A stretch of DNA of 64,000 nucleotides from positions 1 through 64,000 of the forward strand of contig JAHBCN010008858.1 of assembly GCA_019359885.1 (NCBI GenBank), in the 5' to 3' direction. The position numbers and the translations under genes were made by a program. Below are positions 49,288 through 60,830 of this stretch, in pieces. This DNA comes from Listronotus oregonensis. Lineage: Eukaryota > Arthropoda > Insecta > Coleoptera > Curculionidae. Below the pieces are notes generated by a model. The model did no database searches. It was given only the letters and a program-made list of their open reading frames with translations, and was not told where the DNA came from. Within the stretch, counting starts at the first letter, position 1; the number at the start of each line of letters is the position of its first letter.

Positions 49288-50154
49288 AGCCCTATATTTT
49301 AATTTTATATGGTTAAGCGCCTTATCCAGACCGTTAAATTTATATTTTATTTTTATTTAAAATTTATATACTTATTCTAAAAACAACAGATTATTTAACA
49401 ATCATTAGAAAAAAACTTTTTTATAAAACATTTTTTTGTATCTCTTTTACCTAAAAAAATATATGGTCATTCTGATTTTTTTATTTTCCCCTGTATCTCT
49501 TAAGGGAGCGAAAATTTTTTTCAACTTTTGATTTTACCATTTTAATTTTGATTTAAAAACAGCACATGCCTGTATTAATTTTTTTATAGCATTGACAATT
49601 ACGGAGATACCCTATAAAAGTCTCGAAAATGGGACACCCTGTATCTTATGTTGAATAAAAGTTGTTTCTGAGGTTTTACTCTTGCGCAGTTATTAAAATC
49701 AAATTAAAATAATTACAATTTAATGAGCGATTAATTTTTTTACAATTATTTTTTCATTTTCTATAATTTAATCAGAAAATTAGGTCACTGACACTTGCGT
49801 TAAAGACATTGTTCTGGCAAAGGTGTTTCTTTCCGTTAAAAGTTTTTTTTTTTAAATAACGCAAACCTATTATCTGCCACAATTATTTTTTCATGGATTT
49901 TACTAGGGAATATTTTTTTATCACCATAATATTTTTTTTTCTTAAAATAAATTTATAATGGTGATTAAAATTTATTTAATTTTAATTTATTTTAGTTTGT
50001 ATTTTAAATAAATAAATAATTACTGTAAATTATGCCCAAAAAATTGCTTTCATGCTCTAAATTATAACTATGTTCCCAAATAGTAGATCTATCACCAGAT
50101 AAATTAAATTCCTGTCACCAAAATTATAGTGTCACTTAATTTGGTTTGATTGAT
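49288..50154. other. Intronic DNA, no feature
   Basis: AT-rich. GGGACACCCTGTAT at 49630 looks like the end of a small ACAGGGTGT-type element whose other end I cannot find. Confidence 0.35.
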
Positions 50155-51232
50155 TGATTGATTGATAAAGTAAATACACAAGTTGAGGTTTTGTCCGCCT
50201 CGACACTGCAGCCTACAGGGCTTGTTGTATCTTGTGTATTTGTTTCAGTTAAAAGGTTTGACACCTTAGACAGGTGTAGTAGCCCTTTACTGTTCTTTTT
50301 GGGCTCCAGCCTCCTGGTGGTTAGTGTCCACCATGAGGTTTTGATTTGTTCTCCATATGTAAGTGCAGGGCACTCAAAATGATGTGAGAGGTGTCTCTTC
50401 CCTTCGTCACATAGTCTGCAAATGGGTTCTTTCTATAGATGCCCATAGTGTGCATATGTTTTCTTAGGTGCAGTGTCCGGTTATTAATCCTGTCACTATC
50501 CTAATCTGGTTCCTATTTAGTTTTAGTAGTTCACTTGTCAATGCTTTCGATGGTGAGTCCAGCATTGATTTACTGTGATTTTGCCTTGAATGTGGTTCCA
50601 GTATGACTGATGTTGTGTTTGAATCCACCGAGTCATTAGCCAGAACCGAGGCTTTTGGTATTCCAAAACAGGTTCAGGACCCACAAACATTGCTGCGGAG
50701 CCTCGCCTGGCCAGGGAGTCTGCATTTTCATTGCCCCCCCCTTCCCTGTGTCCTGGCACCCAGGAAAGGGGTAACTTTGTTGTGGTTGCCAGGTTAGGAG
50801 GCATTGCAGACAGTTCCAAACCAACCTTGAGTTGACTTGTTGGGATGCCAAAACTTTATGGCTTGACTTCAGAGAAGATAGTAATGTCCTGCCCTTATAT
50901 CTCCTCCTCAAGTTCTCTCGCAGACAAAGTTCAAACAGGGGCAATTTCCCCAGGGAAGCATAAGCATTGAACCCCGGGGGTCATACCATATCTTTCGCCG
51001 GCTCCATTGTCAGTCTTGGGTCCATCGGTATACCAAACCAAATTCCGAGACTGACCAGAGGTCGTCTACCGCCCCAGGTAAGCTGGGTTTTGTATGGTCT
51101 GTGTGTATTTATCCGTTTTGGCATTGTATCACTGCCCATCTCAAATATTGGGTTTGTGATACTGCTCGTTATCCTGGTGTGTCCTAGGGCAGGCCCAGAG
51201 CACCAGTTGCCGTTACTTAATTTGGTTAGTTA
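50155..51232 (-). pseudogene. RNase-H-type LINE, RNase H and C-terminal region
   Basis: From 51080 downwards the minus strand reads WYTDGPKTDNGAG (RNase H start, catalytic Asp in TDG), then in other frames LSWVPGHREGGGNENADSLA and RRGSAA (catalytic Asp in NADSLA), GPEPVL, then RINNRTLHLRKHMHTMGIYR and HFECPAL. These are the RNase H and zinc-knuckle parts of an I/R1-group LINE, in the right order. The reverse transcriptase is gone. The GATT repeat at 50147-50162 may be the 3' simple-repeat tail. Several frameshifts. Confidence 0.82.
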
Positions 51233-51660
51233 TTATTATTATTATTATTAGTGGATTAAGTTAGGCGGCTACAGCCGTTCAAACTTGTATTCTAATTAAA
51301 ACTGTCATATAAGTTTTTAAATGTGTTCACTGTCTCCGCACAAACACAACTGTTAGGTAAATTGTTCCACCTCCTGACTATTTGATTTGATAGAAAGTGT
51401 TGACGACAGAGTTTATGAAAACGCTCTTGTTTTAACTTAAATGTACGCCCTCTTAATCTGTCATTTCTGTTTAACTGGAAGAAGTACAAGCTGACAGAAT
51501 AATGCCCATGCAATATTTTAAATGTTTCTTTAAGGTCTCCCCGAGTTCGACGTTTAAAACTTTTATTCTTTCCTCATAGGATAAATTACGGATATTTGGA
51601 CACATTTTGGTGATTCTTCGTTGGGTTTGTTCCATACACAGAAAAAAACATATTATCAAA
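51233..51660 (-). pseudogene. CR1/L2-type LINE 3' end with (TAA)n tail
   Basis: The minus strand reads EQTQRRITKMCPNIRNLSYE, ERIKVLN, then after a frameshift FFQLNRNDRLRGRTFKLKQE, RFHKLCRQHFLSNQIVRRWN and NLPNSCVCAETVNTFKN. This is the end of the reverse transcriptase protein of CR1/L2-like elements. It is followed by about six TAA repeats (51233-51250), the usual microsatellite tail of this group. The 5' truncation is near 51660. Confidence 0.85.
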
Positions 51661-52226
51661 TAGAGTATTTAGATATTTTTGTTTATATTTATTTAAATTG
51701 AGATTACCGATTCTTATTTGAAGAAAGCCACCTTAAAAGAAGTATTTCAAAATGATTAATAAAATTATTTCATATCCTCAGAATATATTTTCACTTTAAA
51801 AATACCGTCTAAAGCTAAGACTTTCATGATTTTGGTTTGAACTTCTTTGTTCTTCAGTTTAAAATAACATATAATTTTACTTTGAATTTCAGTTACTTTT
51901 AAAATAAAAACTGGTCATTTTCAAATTAAAATGACATATCATTTAAAGAAGGCGTCCTGTATGTTCAATTTGAAACATTTGGATTGCTCAATTTGAGAAT
52001 ATATTTGCAATATAATCTAAATATAAAATTTTTTGAAATTCGGAAATTTTCATTTCTAGAAAGTCCACCTACGATGTACCCTGATTGGCACCGTAAATCA
52101 TAAAAGTTTGGTCATGTCTGCTCATTCTTGTGATTAGACTAGTAGTAAGAGAAGTGTATCATTAATCGAATTGTTCTTAGTCCCGTTGCACGTGTTTTTG
52201 TTTTGGGGTGTTTGTACGATTAAATA
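51661..52226. other. Intronic DNA, no feature
   Basis: AT-rich with loosely repeated TTTGAATTTCAGTTACTTTT-like segments. Confidence 0.35.
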
Positions 52227-53427
52227 ATGGGAGTTGAAGACATTTTACAAACAGTGGGGATGTGATAGTGTTATTCAAGCCTAGGTAAGTATTTACACTA
52301 TTGTTTTATAAAACTGTTGTCCAAAAAACCAAGGGTCGATTGGATTTCAATTGTCACCAAACAGGCATTTTTATTTAAATAAACTTACCTATAGGAGCAT
52401 ACGCTTTTGTTTCATAACTAAACATGTTTATATAAAATGTTAGATATTAACTGACTAAAAAAAACTACTAAGTACATTGTATAAACCATTAATATTGTTA
52501 CAGGCTACAGAATATGAGTACAGAGTGTGATAAAATTCAGTATACCTAACAAACAATATATACATATACCTACCTACATGTCTAATAAATTGCATATTTT
52601 TAGGCACATTTTTAAAATAATTTTTTTTTATTTAACTATTCAAAAAATCTTAAATAGAATTGAAAGGCATTGGCGCGCGTTACATTTTTTAAAACTTGCC
52701 AACTAGGAATATGGGTAAATGAAATTGGCTAAAGCTATTCTAAGCAAACTGCTTTTAGTTAAGTATATTATTTTAAAACTTTGACTCCCTGTAGCCTATA
52801 GGTACCCCAAACTGCACCTGTTTGAAAAAAATTCTTACAAATAAAATGTATAATAATAATACATATTATGTATCTTTTCATATATTGTATAAGCCTGAGT
52901 ATCTTTATCTTTTTAGTTAAATGTTTAGGAGTACTCTAGGAAAACGTAGTATACGATTTGAGAAACAGTTTTTTGAATTAATTATATTTAAAACACTTTG
53001 TACTTGTAGTTTGTCGCCCCTGTACGTATGTAGGAGTTAATTTACTTTTAAATTAAATTTTAACGTGCATTTTATTTATATTTTATTTTTATTTATCTGT
53101 ATGTTGGTATAGAAATCTGATGTACCCACCTATTTACTTATTAGAGAAAAATGTGTTGTTTAATATTTTAATTTTAGCATTTCGAATGTTTATTTTATTT
53201 TTTTAGAAAAATCTCGAGGAAGACCAGTTGCCAGAGTTGTCCGAAGGCCTTCTTAAAAAACTAATCCCGTTGGTTGGGCCTCGAATGACTGTTCAAAGAA
53301 AAATAGCTGAACTGATTTTTATTTCGTTAATAGTTGACAACAAGACTGTTTCTTTTTCCAAGAAAGTAGAACTTAAAGTTAATTCTTCTATAATGAAAAT
53401 TATAATTTGTTATTTAACAGATTTTTA
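52227..53427 (+). pseudogene. Degenerate two-exon SAM-like coding unit
   Basis: A first exon (52227-52284) reads MGVEDILQT and, one base out of frame, WGCDSVIQA, ending at a good donor GTAAGT. After a 922-bp intron, an acceptor TTTTTTTAG precedes KNLEEDQLPELSEGLLKKLI and PLVGPRMTVQRKI. Together this resembles the short SAM-like N-terminal domain of many insect proteins of the pattern M-x-x-x-x-L-x-x-W, then L-x-x-L-x-x-x-x-LKELIP-x-x-GPR. The frameshift, a TAG at the exon end and the lack of further exons suggest a non-functional duplicate, or an exon of another gene residing in the foxo intron. The second exon is intact. Confidence 0.45.
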
Positions 53428-53795
53428 AAAAAGCTTCAGCAAGATATTTTTTTAATAAACGTTAAGATTTTTTACCTGTTGTTTTTTTGTAGTTGTCAGC
53501 TAAACCTGTTATAATTATAATGGACTTTTTTAACACAGCGAAAAAACTTTTAAAAAATTGTATACCCATATTAATGTTAGCTAATCGCAATAATGGATTT
53601 TTATCATTTTTAAAAAGTAACCGTATATTTTTTTGTATTTCCAATTTTAATGAAAGTAACGTTGTTTAGGTCAACAGTGTTGAGGTCATATGTACAACAT
53701 TATTTTACTAAAATTGACTGAATACGGAAAAAATCCGGATATTAAAAAAGAATGTGTTCAGTTATTGGTGCAGCAGCTTCTCTTTAAATGTATTA
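53428..53795. other. Intronic DNA, no feature
   Basis: Nothing recognisable. Confidence 0.35.
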
Positions 53796-54582
53796 TACAG
53801 GGTGTAACAAACATATGCATGGGGATCATAAAAACCGTAAGAGATATGAGGCTGGTTAAATTAAGGTAAAGTTGCGCATTTGCTTGCCTCAGTCGCCGTT
53901 TAAAATGTAATTTTTCCAAATAGTTCCAGAGATATACAAAAAATAAAATTTTCAAAATTGATCTTTTTTCTAACCTTATTTATTACCGATTTTAAAAATT
54001 AATAACATATTTACATAGCTACGCATTTCGCTAAATATTAGTTTTTGATTTGCCAGTCAACGTTTAATTTTATCACGACCATGAAATAACTTTGTATTTT
54101 TTTTTGTGGACGCCATATTGGATTTTTTTTAGTTTTGAGTTTCTTATTGAATGACCTATTCAACGATGTATCACACTGCATATCAGATTTGTGGTTCGGT
54201 ACTTAGCTAAAAAAAGTAATGAGAGTGAAAGAGATCCTATATGGCGTACACAAGAAAAAATAAAGTTGATGATGGTCGTCAGAAAACGAAACGTTGAATG
54301 GGAAATCCAAAAACACTAATATTTAGCGGAAATAAAGTGGCTATGTGAATGTGTTATTAATTTTAAAATGGTTAATAAATAGAGTTAAAAAAAATAAAAT
54401 ACATTTTGCAAAATTTGCTTTTTCCCGTATATTTTTTGGAACTATTCGAAAATCTGACACATTTTAAACGGCATTTTGTTGGGAAAGGGTAAATGCGCAA
54501 CTTTGCCTTAATTTAACCGACTTCGTATTCCAGGGGTTTCCCAAAATCCCCATGGATACACTCGAATTTGTTACACCCTGTA
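53796..54582. mobile_element. Palindromic foldback with ACAGGGTGTAAC termini
   Basis: Both ends read TACAGGGTGTAACAAA inwards. The arms (53796-54150 and about 54255-54582) share ATGGGGAT, GGTTAAATTAAGG-x-AAAGTTGCG, CATTTCGCTAAATATTAG-like and GATGATGGTCGT followed by ACGAAACGTT. Arm divergence is substantial. The outer 150 bp match the palindrome at 30 kb and the end of the window. Confidence 0.85.
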
Positions 54583-55129
54583 CATATTTCAGTTCAAAAA
54601 AATGTAAAAGATATTAAACCGAACATGTTAAAATTATTAAATTAAATAGTTAATATTTTCTTTTTTTAATATTACAATATCACTAAATAAACAAAACCTA
54701 CTTATACCAAAGATTTGCTATAATAAAACCAAAATTTAAATTTTTAAATTTTGGGAGTATATAATATTTTAGAAATACAATTGTAGGCTCAGATTTAAAG
54801 TACGATATTTTATTTTAAACATACTAACATTTCAAATAACTTTTCAGATTCGGTAGAATCTTCAATATAAAAAATCATATATTTATTTCTAAAGAAACTT
54901 TCGACTTATGCTGAGCTACTGATATCTTCATTCTAAATCTTTATAGTAACAATTTGATTCAATTGCATGCATAAAAATAAATTTTTCATATGTTACAAAT
55001 AACGATGTGTATATTTAATTTAAATAAATTTAAATGAAGATTTTAAATTCTCAAATTAAAACGATATAGTCTTGGGGATATACAAAGCTAAGATAACCTT
55101 AAACTAATATTATTATGCTTAAATTTAGT
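54583..55129. other. Intronic DNA, no feature
   Basis: AT-rich, nothing recognisable. Confidence 0.35.
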
Positions 55130-55546
55130 ATATTCTTTTTTCCGTGTACTGAGGCTCCATATTCAAGTACTGAGCGTATATATTATGTCTTATAAACTCC
55201 TTCTAAAAATTCTGGTAAGAGATTCTTAAATGCCCTCTATACCATGTATGAAATAGTGTTGGCCTATTTAATTATCTTTCCTATGTGAAGCTCCCATTTA
55301 AGATCACTAGAGATCCGAATTCCTAAATCGTTTTGAGTGGATCCTGTTTTTAAAGTGACCTCTCCAAGAGTGTACTGTAAACAAAAATTGTTAGAGCCTA
55401 TATGCAATACTGAACACTTTTCTTTATTGAGTTGCAAAGACCACGTAGATCACCATTCATCTATTGGTTTTAGATCATTTACTAGGACATTATAGTTTGT
55501 TATTGGGTTATTATACAACTTGGAGTCTCCAGCATACATGGAGAGA
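55130..55546 (-). pseudogene. CR1/Jockey-like reverse transcriptase fragment
   Basis: A single minus-strand frame with a few stops reads SMYAGDSKLYNN, VLVNDLKPIDEW, WSLQLNKEKCSVLHIGSNN, QNDLGIRISSDLKWELHIGK, then AFKNLLPEFLEGVYKT and RSVLEYGASVHG. These are the catalytic-loop-to-thumb segments of a LINE reverse transcriptase. The catalytic YADD has become YAGD. It differs clearly from the LINE at 57991-60830. Confidence 0.82.
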
Positions 55547-55547
55547 G

Positions 55548-56030
55548 GAGACGTTCTGAAGTTCGCCAAGAAGATCCTGATAATTGGCTCGTTTCTCCCG
55601 TTCTTTTATATCGATGATAGTTTCGCTGGGGCAGAGAACTCTATGACATACATAGATTTATTCGTTTTATTAAGGACAACGATATTAGGTTTATTGGCGC
55701 GAATTTGATGCGTAGTTGGGAATGCATAATTCCAATATATGCGACAGTTGTCATTTTCCACTACTGCCTCGATATCGCCGGGAGAAAACGGCAGAATTGC
55801 TGTTTCATCAATGCCGTAGTTATATCTGAGGTGACAGTAAAGTATCCGAAGTGTATCGTTATGTCGGTGGATGTAACCACTAACAGCATGCACTGGACAA
55901 GCTGACAATAAGTGCATAAATGTTTCGGGTTGCTGTCGACAGGCTCGACAAGCAGTATTAGAAATGTTAGAAAACTGACTTCGGTATACCAATTTGTTTA
56001 TCACCGCATGCTAGTAGAAAACCCTCGGTC
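55548..56030 (-). pseudogene. C-terminal domain of a LINE with restriction-like endonuclease
   Basis: The minus strand (56004-55606) reads LVYRSQFSNISNTACRACRQ, PETFMHLLSACP, VHAVSGYIHRHNDTLRILYC, VVENDNCRIYWNYAF, then RANKPNIVVLNKTNKSMYVI and EFSAPA. C-x2-C-x7-H-x4-C is the zinc knuckle; K-P-N-I-V with I-E-F-x-x-P is a PD-(D/E)-like core. The layout is that of non-LTR elements with a restriction-like endonuclease (R2/NeSL type) and I recall similar insect proteins; the clade is uncertain. The catalytic Asp of PD reads as Asn here. Confidence 0.65.
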
Positions 56031-56137
56031 TCAGACTTGAGCTTAGCAGATTTCAAAAACCCAAAATGTTTCGGTAAAATACTCCATGCTGCGTCTTATT
56101 TATGTGATCTTCAAAGAGCATCTGCTGTTCTGGGACG

Positions 56138-56236
56138 CTATTCTTGACCATTCGCATCTTTCACGATCCGTCAAATCTGTTGATAAATTAAATGACAATT
56201 CGACGGATTCTGAAAGATGCGAACGACCAAGAATAG
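56138..56236. repeat. Short inverted repeat (hairpin)
   Basis: CTATTCTTG-x-CCATTCGCATC and its inverse complement (ending at 56236) form a stem of about 38 bp with mismatches around a 24-base loop. It could be a small foldback. Confidence 0.65.
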
Positions 56237-56476
56237 TGCTCCTGCTCTTTTCACTGCAGTTCTTACAGCTTTAGACCCAAGTCTTATACGTGATTGGTCG
56301 TCGTTTCAAACTATTGTTAGTCTGGGAGTTTTTTTTGCTGTAAAGTATACCAGTTAATCCGGTTTACCGAAACCTACGTTTTCTATGGATTAATTTAATT
56401 TAATTTTAATTTGCGGTTGACTGCATAGATAAATAATAATTTTTGAGTTAGTTTTAATACACAATTTTTTTTTCAG

Positions 56477-56680
56477 GTCCCAGTCGCCGCGTTACCGACG
56501 AAAAAGAACTCGAGCCGCCGCAACGCGTGGGGCAACTTATCGTACGCCGACTTGATAACGCAGGCGATAACGACGTCGCCCGATAACCGTTTGACGTTAT
56601 CGCAGATCTACGAATGGATGGTGCAGAATGTCCCGTACTTCAAGGACAAGGGAGATAGCAATAGTTCTGCAGGTTGGAAG
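56477..56680 (+). CDS. foxo: foxo, second coding exon (first half of forkhead domain)
   Basis: The exon is 204 bp, 68 codons, phase 0 at both ends, between TTTTTTTTCAG and GTAAGT. It encodes VPVAALPTKKNSSRRNAWGN, LSYADLITQAI (helix 1), then LTLSQIYEWMVQNVPYF (helix 2) and KDKGDSNSSAGWK. The GDSNSSAGWK insertion is specific to FOXO among forkhead proteins. The exon stops exactly before NSIRHNLSLH, the recognition helix, which is the conserved intron position in animal foxo genes. FOXO activates stress-resistance and growth-restraint genes when insulin signalling is low. Codon use is much GC-richer than the surroundings, as expected for conserved host coding sequence. Confidence 0.96.
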
Positions 56681-56694
56681 GTAAGTTGCTTATG

Positions 56695-57400
56695 AATACA
56701 TGTGTTTAGTCGAGAAGTGTGTTTCCTGCGATAAATAGTTAGACGACTTCGAAAAATATTAGCGATAGCTCATTCGACGCGGAATGCAAATCTGAGAAAG
56801 GCGTTTTGGGTATTTTTCTGCCAAAAAATTAACAAAAAACAAAATAAAAAAAGCCTTTTTGATTTTTTATGATAACTCAAAAACCATAAGATATAGCGAA
56901 AATTGCAAAAAAGGTCCTTAAAGAGGAGAAAATTTTCTATAAAAAAGTCCACAGTCCCAAAGTTCTATCTCCATTATCTATAATTTTAATTTACCGCTGA
57001 AAATGGGCCTCTGCGCGACATTTTTGGTTGCGCGCTCGGCGACAGAACCAAGTACGTCACACTAAATAATTTTTTTGGGGTATAAAATCTTAATTAAAAA
57101 TTAAAAAAAATATATGGTGTATTAAGAACACTTTAAAAAATTTGATCGTGTTGAAAATTTAACCTAAATTTAGTTTTTGAAGAAGTCAGACAATTGTCAA
57201 TTAACAAAATTGTTTCGAACTTTCGTCCTCGTTGTACAAAAAAAAAAATTAAGTGTCCTATAAATTTTTCGCTTCGTGAAGCTCTTTTTATATACATACT
57301 TAACAAGATAACGCTATAAATGTTTACAAAATGTTAATCCTTTGTTTAAATTATTTTATAACTTTAACAAAAAATCAGAGTAATATTGTCAAAGTTATAA
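56695..57400. repeat. ~0.7 kb direct repeat, copy 1
   Basis: Matches 61391-62115 along its whole length: ACTTCGAAAAATAT, AATGCAAATCTGAGAAAGGC, GATAACTCAAAAACCATAAG, AGTTCTATCTCCATTAT and TTGGTTGCGCG blocks in the same order. It starts 14 bp after the foxo exon 2 donor. Confidence 0.85.
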
Positions 57401-57585
57401 AATTATTATAAACATAGCATGAAAATAGTAAATAGTGAAAATTAAAATTGTCTTTGCTTTAGCCAAAGGGTTTCCCTTGAGGCCGCCGTATATTTGTTGT
57501 GAGTCCCATGTCCCACTTTTTAGGTAAGAAAATTTAAAAATCTTAAAGCCGCCACTGGTATAGTCCCGTTCAGCCCTCGTTAAAT

Positions 57586-57990
57586 TACCCAAATCTTAAA
57601 GTATCTGGAAAAACATAAGATCTTACATGATAGACAGTATGGATTCCGTCACAGTAGATCCACAGCTTATCTCCTTTCCTTTGTCTCACACAACTGGAAC
57701 AAGTCTCTTGAGTTTCTTGGTGAATCCCAGATCGTTGCTCGTGACATATCCAAAGCTTTCGACCAGGTCTGGCATGATGGGATTCTTAACAAACTTCCTT
57801 CTTACGGTCTTCCACCTAAGCTTTGCTCTTGGCTCTCCAGTTTCCTTTTTAATCAACGTATATCAGTTAGTATAGATAGTCATTTTTCCAGCTTTTACCA
57901 AACTAATGCTGGACTGCCCCAGGGCTCAGTGCTGGCACCCACGCTGTTTCTTCTACACATTAACGATCTTCTCTCTTCCACTATTAACTC
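57586..57990 (+). pseudogene. Jockey/CR1-type LINE, reverse transcriptase fragment (copy B)
   Basis: Corresponds to 59527-59920 of copy C: from CCCAAATCTTAAAGTATCTG to the FLLHINDLLSSTI segment just before the FADD catalytic motif, with one frameshift. It then joins copy C's endonuclease sequence without any linker. Confidence 0.88.
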
Positions 57991-60830
57991 CAACGTAAAC
58001 TCTGTTCACCATTATCTTCAATCCTCCAAACCCCACATACTATTTCTCACGGAAACCCAAGTAAGTCCCAAAACAGCAATCAGCCACCTCCTTTTCCCAG
58101 GTTATTAACTCATTTCATCTTTTCGACCCCATGGCGGCGTTTGTGCTTACGTTCGCAACGATCTGGCTTGTGCTAGGGTTTCTCTGATATTCTTTGGCTT
58201 AAACTTTCTTTCAGATCTTCTACCAAATTTATCTGCTGCATATACCGGTCCCCGTCCGACAATTCCTACAACGAGCTCTTTGATTTCCTTTCAATAAAGA
58301 TCGACAATATTATTTCCCAGTTTCCATTGGCCGAAGTAATCGTTCTCGGGGATTTTAATGTTCATAATAAGGATTGGCTAGGATCTACAAAAACTGATAC
58401 ACAAGGCAGAGCAGCAGAAAATTTCGCAATCAGCAACTCGCTCACCAATCTAATTACGGAACCTACCTACTTTCCTAGGGTTCCCACCCATAATTCTAAC
58501 CCCCTAGATCTCTTTCTTACTTCCACCCCCGAACTCTATCAAGCATCAGTAACTGCTCCCCTTGGTCGCTCTGACCATGGTTTGGTCACCGTATCTTACT
58601 CCACTCATTTTGAGGCAACTGAACGCATGCCGCCACGAACCGTCTGGCACTACAATTCGGCCGACTGGGATGGACTGAGAGATTTCTTTGCCAGCTACCC
58701 TTGGGATCCTACCTGCTTTTCCACTTTCGATCCTTCTGAAATTTGTAAACAAATTACCGAAACAATTCAACTAGGCATTGAGACCTATATTCCCCACACC
58801 AAAAAGAACCCCATAACTTCAAATCACAAACCGTGGTTTTCTAAATCCTGTGACAAAGCCAGACTTTTAAAAATTCAAGCCCACAAAAAGTTTCTTCAAA
58901 ACCCCAGTCCCGAAAATCGACAGGCTAGCATCGAAGCGAGAAATCAGTATAATCAGACCATCTCAGAAGCAAAAGACCATTTTAACAATCGAATAAAAGA
59001 GAAAGTTCTCTCTTGCTCAAATGGCAGTAAAGCTTTCTGGTCCTTTGCCAAAAATATTAGTCAGAACTTTTGCACAAATTCTTTTCCACCCCTTATCTCT
59101 GAAGCTGGAATTGTCTCTACCTCCAAAGGAAAAGCCGAACTATTTGCCAAACAATTTGCTGCCAATTCAACGCTTGATCCTCCTACTAATCTTCCCCTTC
59201 CAACAGTTGTCCCTGTTTCTCATAAAATGTCCGATATAATTTTTAAAGTTAAACAGATCAAGCGTATTCTTTCTTCTCTTAATACTAAAAAATCGTCTGG
59301 GCTGGATGGCATACCAGCAATCGTCTTAAAAAATGTGCTCCCGAGCTTGCACCCATCTTAACTCGCCTCTTTCGAATCTCTTACGACACGGGCATTTTCC
59401 CGGAGAATTGGAAAGCTGCACGTGTGCAACCTGTCCCCAAAAAAGGATCCAAAAGTCTCCCTTCCAACTATAGACCTATATCTCTTCTTTCAGTTGTTTG
59501 CAAAGTAATGGAAAAATTCATTAATTCCCAAATCTTAAAGTATCTGGAAAAACATAAGATCTTACATGATAGACAATATGGATTCCGTCACAGTAGATCC
59601 ACAGCTGATCTTCTTTCCTTTGTCTACACAACTGGAACAAGTCCCTTGAGTTTCTTGGTGAATCCCAGATCGTTGCTCTTGACATATCCAAAGCTTTCGA
59701 TCAGGTCTGGCATGATGGGCTTCTTAACAAACTTCCTTCTTACGGTCTGCCACCTAAGCTTTGCTCTTGGCTTTCCAGTTTCCTTTCTAATCGACGTATA
59801 TCAGTTAGTGTAGATGGTCATTCCTCCAGCTTCTACCAAATTAATGCTGGGTGCCCCAGGGCTCAGTGCTGGCACCCACGCTGTTTCTTCTACACATTAA
59901 CGATCTTCTCTCTTCCACAATCAATCCCATTCATAGTTTTGCTGACGATAGTACCCTCCACTCTAGTATTAAATTTCTTAAGCCGCCGTGTAATCCTGAT
60001 TTCGAAAACAAGCGCAGGTCAATGCAGATATCCCTTTCACAAGATCTCAAACTTATCTTGGATTGGAGCGCCAAAAATCTTGTTCAGTTTAATGCCTCGA
60101 AAACACAGTCATGTTCCCTGTCGCGAAAAAAGTCTGCAAATGCCCATCCCTTACATATGAGCGGCCAAGTTATGCAGAACAAAGAGTCGTTTAATCTTGT
60201 CGGCGTTACTTTTGAGAATAACCTCAACTGGCACAAACATATTTTATCCATAGCTTCGGCAGCTTCAAAAAAGATTGGATTTCTCTTCCGAGCCAGAAAA
60301 TATTTCTTTTTCCAATTTGTACACTCTATATGTATCTCTTTAGAATATTGTTCTCATGTCTGGGGAATGGCGTCCCCTACAACACTTAGCATTCTGGACT
60401 CCATTCAAAGAAGAGCCGTTCATCTTATTAATGATCCAACGCTCACAAAAAGGCTTCCTCTTCTTGCCCACCGTCGAGCTGTAGGGCAACTGTCGCTCTT
60501 CTATAGGTATTTCACGGATTCTGCTCAGAGGAATTGGCCAGTATAATTCCTTCTCTGGCAGCTCCCAACAGAGCAACACGTAGTGCAACTTTTATGCATC
60601 CTTTTACAGTTCAGTTAGAGAGGCCCCGAACTTACCGCTTTCTTCGTTCCTTCATCCCTAGAGTGTCAGACTATGGAACCTGCTGCCCGCAGAAGTTTTT
60701 TCTTCTCTTCCCAATCTTCAAATATTTAAGTCTCGTGTGAACAAACTCCCTCTCAGCACACTTAAGACACCCACGATACGTTGGTACTTAGGTATCAGCC
60801 TTCGTGGACTGTTCCAAGATAAAAAAGTAC
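57991..60830 (+). pseudogene. Jockey/CR1-type LINE with endonuclease and reverse transcriptase (copy C)
   Basis: The start lies inside the APE-type endonuclease: HHYLQSSKPHILFLTETQ (catalytic Glu), GGVCAYVRND, then VIVLGDFNVHNKDW (catalytic Asp and Asn) and LGRSDHGLV (catalytic SDH), uninterrupted from 58327 to about 59335. A frameshift follows within KKSSGLDGIPAIVLK, the start of the reverse transcriptase. Then: PVPKKGSKSLPSNYRPISLL, DRQYGFRHSRSTADLLSF, a second frameshift, ALDISKAFDQVWHDG-like (after 59680), VPQGSVLAPTLFLLHINDLL-like, SFADDSTLHS (catalytic, near 59935), and the thumb to AHRRAVGQLSLFYRYF, with another frameshift before RVSRLWNLLPAEVF-like. There is no RNase H. The 3' end is CCAAGATAAAAAA near 60829. 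First ORF (gag-like) is missing. Only about four frameshifts; relatively young. Confidence 0.9.

Noticed and set aside
58546..58770. Minus-strand frame opposite the LINE endonuclease
   Set aside because: Antisense shadow of a well-supported coding frame.
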